DNA of 10,450 nucleotides. It comes from Bacillota bacterium. Its GTDB lineage: Bacteria; Bacillota; Clostridia; Oscillospirales; Acutalibacteraceae. Shown here in pieces: positions 5,988-10,450 of the stretch (its first letter is position 1; every line of letters begins with the position of its first letter). The stretch lies in NCBI GenBank assembly GCA_023412845.1, contig JAEZRH010000123.1, positions 1 to 10,450 of the forward strand, given 5' to 3'. The position numbers and the translations under genes were made by a program. The notes below the pieces were generated by a model. The model did no database searches. It was not told where the DNA came from and saw only the letters and a list, made by a program, of their open reading frames with translations.

Positions 5988-6803
5988 TTACCGTAATGAC
6001 GCGGGCAGAAACAGCGTGCAGAGCAGCACGGCGACGCAGAAAAGCGCCATGCCGGCCGACGCGTAAACGTCGAGGCGCGACATATGGAGCTGCTTCATTT
6101 TGGTGCGGCCTTCTCCGCCGTGATAGCAGCGGCATTCCATTGCCATGGCAAGGTCGTACGCACGGCGGAACGACGAGACGAAAAGCGGGATCAGGATCGG
6201 GATCAGCGCCCGGACACGCTGCATCATCCCGCCGCTTTCGAGGTCGGCGCCGCGCGCCTTCTGGGCGCTCATGATTTTATCGGTCTCCTCGAGCAGCGTG
6301 GGCACGAAGCGCAGCGCGATGGTCATCATCATGGCGATCTCGTGCACCCTGACATGCAGGACCTTGAGCGGTTTCATGAGGCGCTCGAGCGCGTCCGTCA
6401 GATCCGTCGGGGAAGTCGTGAAGGTCAGCACGCAGCTGAACAGGATCAGACTGACGATGCGGATGGAGATGAAGAGCGCGTTGTAGATGCCGGCGTCCGT
6501 GATCTGCATAAACCATGCGCTCCACACAACAGTCCCGGTCCCGTAGAACAGGTTCAGCACACCGGTGAAAAGCACGATGGCGATGACCGCCTTGAGGCTT
6601 TTGAAATACTGCGGGAACGGCACTCCGGAGGACAGCAGCACAACGATCATCAGCGCCACCATGCAGGCAAGGCCCTCAAAATTGGAAGCGACGAACAGGA
6701 AAACGATATAAAAGACCGTGAGAACGATCTTCACGCGCGGGTCCATGCGGTGAATCAGCGATCTGCCGGGAAAATACTGACCGATCGTAATGTCACTGAC
6801 CAC
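5988..6803 (-). CDS. ecfT: ECF transporter transmembrane component EcfT
   Basis: Membrane scaffold of an energy-coupling factor transporter. It joins the two ATPases to exchangeable substrate-binding S components that take up vitamins or metal ions. It has several hydrophobic helices, then the two cytoplasmic coupling-helix motifs: A-Q-K-A-R-G-A-D (residues 181-188 counted from this start) and M-E-C-R-C-Y-H-G-G (222-230). I start it at GTG 6803-6801, because a perfect AGGAGG (6817-6812) lies 8 nt upstream. A GTG at 6812 would overlap that ribosome-binding site and cannot be used. The product is then 271 residues. The start overlaps the ecfA2 stop by 11 nt, suggesting coupled synthesis of the complex. 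Confidence 0.94.
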   Translation of the reverse strand: MVSDITIGQYFPGRSLIHRMDPRVKIVLTVFYIVFLFVASNFEGLACMVALMIVVLLSSGVPFPQYFKSLKAVIAIVLFTGVLNLFYGTGTVVWSAWFMQITDAGIYNALFISIRIVSLILFSCVLTFTTSPTDLTDALERLMKPLKVLHVRVHEIAMMMTIALRFVPTLLEETDKIMSAQKARGADLESGGMMQRVRALIPILIPLFVSSFRRAYDLAMAMECRCYHGGEGRTKMKQLHMSRLDVYASAGMALFCVAVLLCTLFLPASLR

Positions 6804-7662
6804 TGCGGGCACCTCCTTTGCGAAGCAGGGGGCGGAGCTGCTCCACCGCCTGGTCTACCGTCAGCACGGGGTTCACGGGATACCCCTTCTCCTTTAACGT
6901 CAGCAGGATCTCCGTGATCTGCGGGACGCGCAGGCCCATTTTTAGGAGCTCCCTGCCGCGCGCGAACACCCGGTCCGTTTTGTCCAGCATGACGGCCTTC
7001 GCGTCGTTCATGACGAGCACGCGGTCGGCGAACCGCGCGATGTCCTCCATACTGTGCGAGACAAGGATCACCGTGCTCCCGCGCTGCTTATGATACCCGG
7101 AAATCTGCTGAAGCAGCGTATCGCGGCCGTTGGGGTCGAGACCGGCCGTAGGCTCGTCCAGGACGAGGACGTCGGGGTCCATGGCAAGGACGCCGGCAAT
7201 GGCGGCGCGCCGCTTCTGACCGCCGGAAATCTCGAACGGGCTTTTCCCCAGAAGGTCTCCGCCGAGGCCGACGAATTCCGCCGCCCGGCGCGCCCGCTGC
7301 TCAGATTCGGCGTCGCTGAGGCCCATGTTGCGCGGGCCGAAGCAGATGTCTTTGAGGACGGTTTCCTCGAACAGCTGATGCTCCGGGTACTGGAAGACCA
7401 TACCGACCTGAAAGCGCACGGACCGTATCTTCTTTGGTTCCGCCCAGATGTCTTTGCCATTCAGCAGCACCGCGCCGGAAGCGGGCTTCAGAAGGCCGTT
7501 GAGCATCTGGATGAGGGTCGATTTGCCGGAGCCCGTGTGGCCGATGACGCCGAGGAATTCCCCCTGCTCGACGCCCACGCTCACATGGTCCACGGCGGTT
7601 TTTTCGAACGGCGTACCCGCACCGTAAACATAAGTCAGTTCTTTGGTCTCAAGGACAAACAT
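6793..7662 (-). CDS. ecfA2: ECF transporter ATP-binding protein EcfA2
   Basis: One of the two ABC ATPases that power the ECF transporter; it pairs with EcfA1 beneath EcfT. The 289 residues carry Walker A GHTGSGKST (41-49), Q-loop Gln91 in VFQYPEHQLFEE, signature ISGGQKRR (145-152), Walker B VLVLDEP with D169-E170, D-loop GLDP and H-loop His203 in VSHSMED. The 'HQLFEETV' and 'SGGQKRR' forms are typical of EcfA2 rather than EcfA1. ATG 7662 is preceded by GGGAG and lies 18 nt after the ecfA1 stop. All residues needed for ATP hydrolysis are present. Confidence 0.95.
   Translation of the reverse strand: MFVLETKELTYVYGAGTPFEKTAVDHVSVGVEQGEFLGVIGHTGSGKSTLIQMLNGLLKPASGAVLLNGKDIWAEPKKIRSVRFQVGMVFQYPEHQLFEETVLKDICFGPRNMGLSDAESEQRARRAAEFVGLGGDLLGKSPFEISGGQKRRAAIAGVLAMDPDVLVLDEPTAGLDPNGRDTLLQQISGYHKQRGSTVILVSHSMEDIARFADRVLVMNDAKAVMLDKTDRVFARGRELLKMGLRVPQITEILLTLKEKGYPVNPVLTVDQAVEQLRPLLRKGGARSGQ
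6810..6819 (-). promoter_or_regulatory. Strong ribosome-binding site of ecfT
   Basis: AAAGGAGGTG on the minus strand is a near-perfect anti-16S match, inside the 3' end of ecfA2. It fixes the ecfT start at GTG 6803, 8 nt downstream of AGGAGG. Confidence 0.9.
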
Positions 7663-7680
7663 CGTTTTCTCCCAGTCGTA

Positions 7681-8523
7681 TCATTTCAAAAGCGGTTCCA
7701 GTGCTGCAACGCATTCTTCGGTGTCGAGCGCGCACTCCGGCAGGTCGAAGCCCTCTTCGCGCAGGCGCCAGACAAGCTCCGTCGCCTGCGGCACGTCGAG
7801 CTGATGGTCCTTCAACAGCCGGACCTGCGAAAATACCTCCCACGGCGTGCCCTGCGTCAGGATCTTTCCGTCGTCCATCACGACGACACGCCCGGCGCCT
7901 GCGGCTTCGTCCATATAGTGCGTGATGAGCACGATGGTGATGCCTTTTTCGCGGTTAAGCTTATGGATGGTGTCCAGCACTTCCTGACGGCCGCGAGGGT
8001 CCAGCATGGCGGTGGGCTCGTCCAGCACGATGCAGTCGGGCTGCATGGCGATGATGCCCGCGATGGCAACGCGCTGCTTCTGCCCGCCGGAAAGCTTGTA
8101 CGGCGCGTTCAGGCGGTAATCGTACATCTCCACGGCGCGCAGGGCGTCGTCTACGCGCCTGCGTATCTCCGGCGGGGCAACGCCGAGGTTTTCCGGCCCA
8201 AAAGCTACGTCCTCCTCCACGATGCTCGCCACAAGCTGGTTGTCGGGGTTCTGGAGCACAAGGCCGACCCTCCGGCGGATCTCGATCTTGAGGTCTTCGT
8301 CCATCGTGTCGAGCCCGTCCACATAGACCTTGCCGCCAGACGGCAGCAGCATGGCGTTGAAATGCTTCGCAAGCGTGGATTTGCCGGAGCCGTTATGGCC
8401 GAGCAGCGCCACGAACTCGCCCCTGCGGATGCCGAGGGAAACGTCGTGAAGGACCTCGTACGTTTCCTCCCCTTCGCTTGGTTCGTAGGCGAACGCCACG
8501 CGGTCCGCTGTGATATAATCCAT
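7681..8523 (-). CDS. ecfA1: ECF transporter ATP-binding protein EcfA1
   Basis: The second ABC ATPase of the ECF module. The 280 residues carry Walker A GHNGSGKST (42-50), Q-loop Gln91 in VLQNPDNQLVAS, signature LSGGQKQR (144-151), Walker B CIVLDEP with D168-E169, D-loop MLDP and H-loop His202 in ITHYMDE. The 'QNPDNQ' and 'LSGGQKQR' forms are the usual EcfA1 version, complementing EcfA2 next to it. ATG 8523 starts 4 nt after the methyltransferase stop codon. The ribosome-binding site is weak (GAG 7 nt upstream), so translation may depend on the gene before it. No S-component gene lies nearby, as expected for a group II ECF module shared by several S proteins encoded elsewhere. Confidence 0.95.
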   Translation of the reverse strand: MDYITADRVAFAYEPSEGEETYEVLHDVSLGIRRGEFVALLGHNGSGKSTLAKHFNAMLLPSGGKVYVDGLDTMDEDLKIEIRRRVGLVLQNPDNQLVASIVEEDVAFGPENLGVAPPEIRRRVDDALRAVEMYDYRLNAPYKLSGGQKQRVAIAGIIAMQPDCIVLDEPTAMLDPRGRQEVLDTIHKLNREKGITIVLITHYMDEAAGAGRVVVMDDGKILTQGTPWEVFSQVRLLKDHQLDVPQATELVWRLREEGFDLPECALDTEECVAALEPLLK

Positions 8524-8527
8524 AATT

Positions 8528-9391
8528 TTACTCGCTTTCCCAGATTGCCGTGCTGCCGCAGGGAAGCACCAGGCCGCTTTCGCAGACCGGCAGGCCGATC
8601 TCGTCGGAAGAGACCCGCCCGCCGAACCGCTTCCCGAGCAGAACGCCGAGCAGATATTCCATCACGGCGGGCGAAAGGCCGGCGGTGTAGGAATTCAGCA
8701 GAAAGAAAAGGGGATCTTCGGAAAGCACCGGCAGGCATGTCTGAACAAGCGTGTAAAGCTGCTCTTCCAGCTTCCAGACCTCGCCGCCCGGCCCTCTGCC
8801 ATACGACGGCGGATCCATAATGACGCCGTCGTAGCGGTTTCCGCGCCGCTGCTCGCGCTTCACGAATTTTTCGCAGTCGTCGACGAGCCAGCGCACGGGC
8901 TTCTCCACAAGGCCGGATTCCGCGGCGTTTTCCTTTGCCCAGGCGACCATGCCCTTCGAAGCGTCCACATGGCAGACCTCGGCGCCCGCTTTCAGGCAGG
9001 CAAGCGTGGCCGCCCCGGTGTAGCCGAACAGGTTCAGCACCCTGACCGGGCGGGCGGCGCGCCGTATCTTATCCATGACGAATTCCCAGTTGACCGCCTG
9101 TTCGGGGAAAATGCCGGTGTGCTTGAAGCCCATCAGCTTGACACGGAACGTCAGCTCGCCGTACCGGATCTTCCAGAAATCCGGAACGGGATGCCCGATC
9201 TCCCAGCGACCGCCGCCTGACGAAGAGCGCAGATAATGCGCGTCGGCCTGCTTCCACAGTGGATTCCTTTTCGGGGTCTCCCAGATGATCTGCGGGTCCG
9301 GGCGCACAAGCACGACTTTGCCCCAGCGCTCCAGACGTTCGCCGGCGGACGTGTCGATCAGTTCGTAATCATTCCAGCGTGCCGTTCTCAA
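8528..9391 (-). CDS. Class I SAM-dependent methyltransferase, RlmI/RlmK-like (COG1092)
   Basis: Predicted cytoplasmic Rossmann-fold methyltransferase related to the 23S rRNA methyltransferases RlmI/RlmK; the true substrate is unknown. In 287 residues it shows the family lead-in MGFKHTGIFPEQAVNW (87-102), SAM-binding motif N-L-F-G-Y-T-G (120-126), acidic Asp143, D171-D172 and the catalytic-loop motif D-P-P-S-Y-G (193-198). It lacks the N-terminal PUA domain of RlmI, so RNA binding would have to come from the divergent first 80 residues. The start is a TTG codon (9391-9389), chosen because GAGG (9402-9399) lies 7 nt upstream and no nearby ATG fits. It sits 16 nt after glmM and 4 nt before ecfA1. 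Confidence 0.85.
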   Translation of the reverse strand: MRTARWNDYELIDTSAGERLERWGKVVLVRPDPQIIWETPKRNPLWKQADAHYLRSSSGGGRWEIGHPVPDFWKIRYGELTFRVKLMGFKHTGIFPEQAVNWEFVMDKIRRAARPVRVLNLFGYTGAATLACLKAGAEVCHVDASKGMVAWAKENAAESGLVEKPVRWLVDDCEKFVKREQRRGNRYDGVIMDPPSYGRGPGGEVWKLEEQLYTLVQTCLPVLSEDPLFFLLNSYTAGLSPAVMEYLLGVLLGKRFGGRVSSDEIGLPVCESGLVLPCGSTAIWESE

Positions 9392-9396
9392 TTGAT

Positions 9397-9402
9397 ATCC
9401 TC
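9397..9402 (-). promoter_or_regulatory. Ribosome-binding site supporting the TTG start of the methyltransferase
   Basis: GAGGAT on the minus strand, with GAGG 7 nt before TTG 9391, lies directly after the tandem TGA-TAA stop of glmM. It supports the rare TTG start. Confidence 0.75.
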
Positions 9403-9407
9403 ACTTA

Positions 9408-10450
9408 TCAGGTCAGCCGTTCGCGCACGACGTCGGCGACGGAATTCGCGAGCGCCTGAATGTAGTTCCCGTCCTCGCCCTCGATCATGACGCGCAGCAG
9501 AGGCTCGGTGCCGGACGGACGGACGATGATGCGGCCGGAGGTGCCGAGCTTTTTCTTCGCGTCTTCGATGGACCGCTTCACTTCGTCGTCGGTGTAGAAG
9601 CGGAGCTTGCCCTCCGGCTTGACCGGGACGTTCACGATCACCTGCGGGTAGCGGGTCATCAGCGTGGCGAGGCTCGAGAGCTTCGCCTGCCTGCGGTGCA
9701 CCAGGCTGAGGAGCTGCGCCGCGGTCATCTGGCCGTCGCCCGTCGTCGCAAAATCGAGGAAAATGACGTGGCCGCTCTGCTCGCCGCCGAAGTTGTAGCC
9801 GTCGAGCTGCATCTCCTCCAGCACGTAGCGGTCGCCGACCTTCGTCGCCTCGAACTTGATGCCGTTGTCGTCGCAGAAGCGCGAAAAGCCCATATTCGTC
9901 ATGATGGTGCCGACCACGGTGTTTTTAGCGAGCTTGCCGCGCGACTTCATGTCCGCCGCGCAGATAGCCATGACAAAGTCGCCGTCGACGAGCTGGCCCT
10001 TTTCATCCACCGCAAGACAGCGGTCCGCGTCCCCGTCGAACGCCACGCCGGCGTCGAGCTTGTTCTCCCGCACGAACGCCATCAGGACGTCCATATGGGT
10101 GGAACCACAATTGTCGTTCACGTTGACTCCGTTCGGGTGATCAGCCAGCATGTGGCATTCCGCGCCCAGCCCGGTGAAAAGAAGCTCCGCCGTTCGGCTG
10201 GCCGAGCCGTTCGCGCAGTCGATGCCGATGCGCATTCCGTCGAGCGCGAACGGAACCGTGCTTTTGAGGTGGTCGACATAGTCGCGCACGGTGTTCGGCG
10301 CTTCGGTGACGCAGCCAACGTCTCCCGCCGTCGGGCGGGGCGGCTGCGCCGCGTGGTCGAGAACGATCGCTTCGATCTGCTCTTCCAGCGCGTCCGGCAA
10401 TTTGTACCCGTCGCCGCTGAAGATCTTGATGCCGTTGAACTCGCACGGGT
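9408..10450 (-). CDS. glmM: Phosphoglucosamine mutase GlmM, 5' end outside window
   Basis: Interconverts glucosamine-6-phosphate and glucosamine-1-phosphate, on the route to UDP-N-acetylglucosamine for peptidoglycan. About 346 codons are visible and the frame is open to the window edge. It begins at P-C-E-F-N-G-I-K-I-F, the segment right after the phosphoserine loop SxSHNP, so the active-site Ser lies just outside. About 100 N-terminal residues are missing, giving a normal total near 450. Visible marks are the metal loop D-G-D-A-D-R, the sugar-binding G-G-E-Q-S-G-H and the C-terminal phosphate-binding R-P-S-G-T-E-P. The codon at 10400 is an internal TTG and not a start. The gene ends with tandem stops TGA-TAA. 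Confidence 0.96.
   Translation of the reverse strand, partial: PCEFNGIKIFSGDGYKLPDALEEQIEAIVLDHAAQPPRPTAGDVGCVTEAPNTVRDYVDHLKSTVPFALDGMRIGIDCANGSASRTAELLFTGLGAECHMLADHPNGVNVNDNCGSTHMDVLMAFVRENKLDAGVAFDGDADRCLAVDEKGQLVDGDFVMAICAADMKSRGKLAKNTVVGTIMTNMGFSRFCDDNGIKFEATKVGDRYVLEEMQLDGYNFGGEQSGHVIFLDFATTGDGQMTAAQLLSLVHRRQAKLSSLATLMTRYPQVIVNVPVKPEGKLRFYTDDEVKRSIEDAKKKLGTSGRIIVRPSGTEPLLRVMIEGEDGNYIQALANSVADVVRERLT

Noticed and set aside
6804..6812. Upstream GTG start for ecfT at 6812
   Set aside because: The codon overlaps the AGGAGG ribosome-binding site itself, so initiation there is not possible with that site.
7054..8820. 588-codon open frame on the plus strand across ecfA2, ecfA1 and the methyltransferase
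   Set aside because: It spans three well-supported minus-strand genes, shows no recognisable domain and ends in a low-complexity Arg-rich tail. Such long antisense frames are expected from GC-biased third positions.
10398..10400. Start of a separate glmM-like ORF at 10400
   Set aside because: The codon is an internal TTG. The frame continues upstream to the window edge with conserved GlmM residues (E-F-N-G-I-K).

Overview
The window is an ordinary-looking stretch of housekeeping chromosome. Every gene I can support is on the minus strand, so it reads from right to left. The gene families point to a Firmicute of class Clostridia: a ClpE-type zinc-finger Clp ATPase, a DUF5711 protein, a group II ECF transporter module next to truA, strong Shine-Dalgarno sites and tRNA genes with encoded CCA. 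The GC-rich third codon positions suggest an Oscillospirales-like lineage rather than a low-GC Clostridium; that placement is inference. I saw no phage genes, transposases, CRISPR array, toxin-antitoxin pair or defence genes.

In transcription order there are four blocks. (1) About 10450-3976 is a tight gene string: glmM (5' end outside the window), a COG1092-type SAM methyltransferase, ecfA1, ecfA2, ecfT, truA and a membrane-anchored DUF5711 protein. Gaps are 4-18 nt, and ecfT and DUF5711 each overlap the gene before them. (2) About 3969-2714 has its own promoter and carries cvpA and pgsA, which overlap by 20 nt. (3) About 2709-303 has its own promoter and carries one gene for a Clp/Hsp100 ATPase with an N-terminal zinc finger. 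(4) 261-1 has a strong promoter and three tandem tRNA genes, Gly(TCC), Arg(TCT) and His(GTG); the last is cut by the window edge.

The blocks cover cell-wall precursor synthesis (GlmM), RNA modification (TruA and probably the methyltransferase), vitamin or metal uptake energisation (EcfA1/A2/T, with no substrate-binding S component here), membrane lipid synthesis (PgsA), protein quality control (Clp) and translation (tRNAs). No gene stands out as a new system. The points most worth a second look are the DUF5711 protein in the ECF-truA string, the ECF-truA module lying away from its usual ribosomal-protein neighbours, a 14-codon upstream ORF ending on the Clp start codon, a perfect 11-bp inverted repeat inside cvpA, and start-codon corrections for ecfT, cvpA and the methyltransferase.

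No stretch above 300 nt lacks a gene. The three intergenic regions (214-302, 2613-2713, 3885-3975) each hold a recognisable promoter with a TGn extended -10. None holds a convincing intrinsic terminator.
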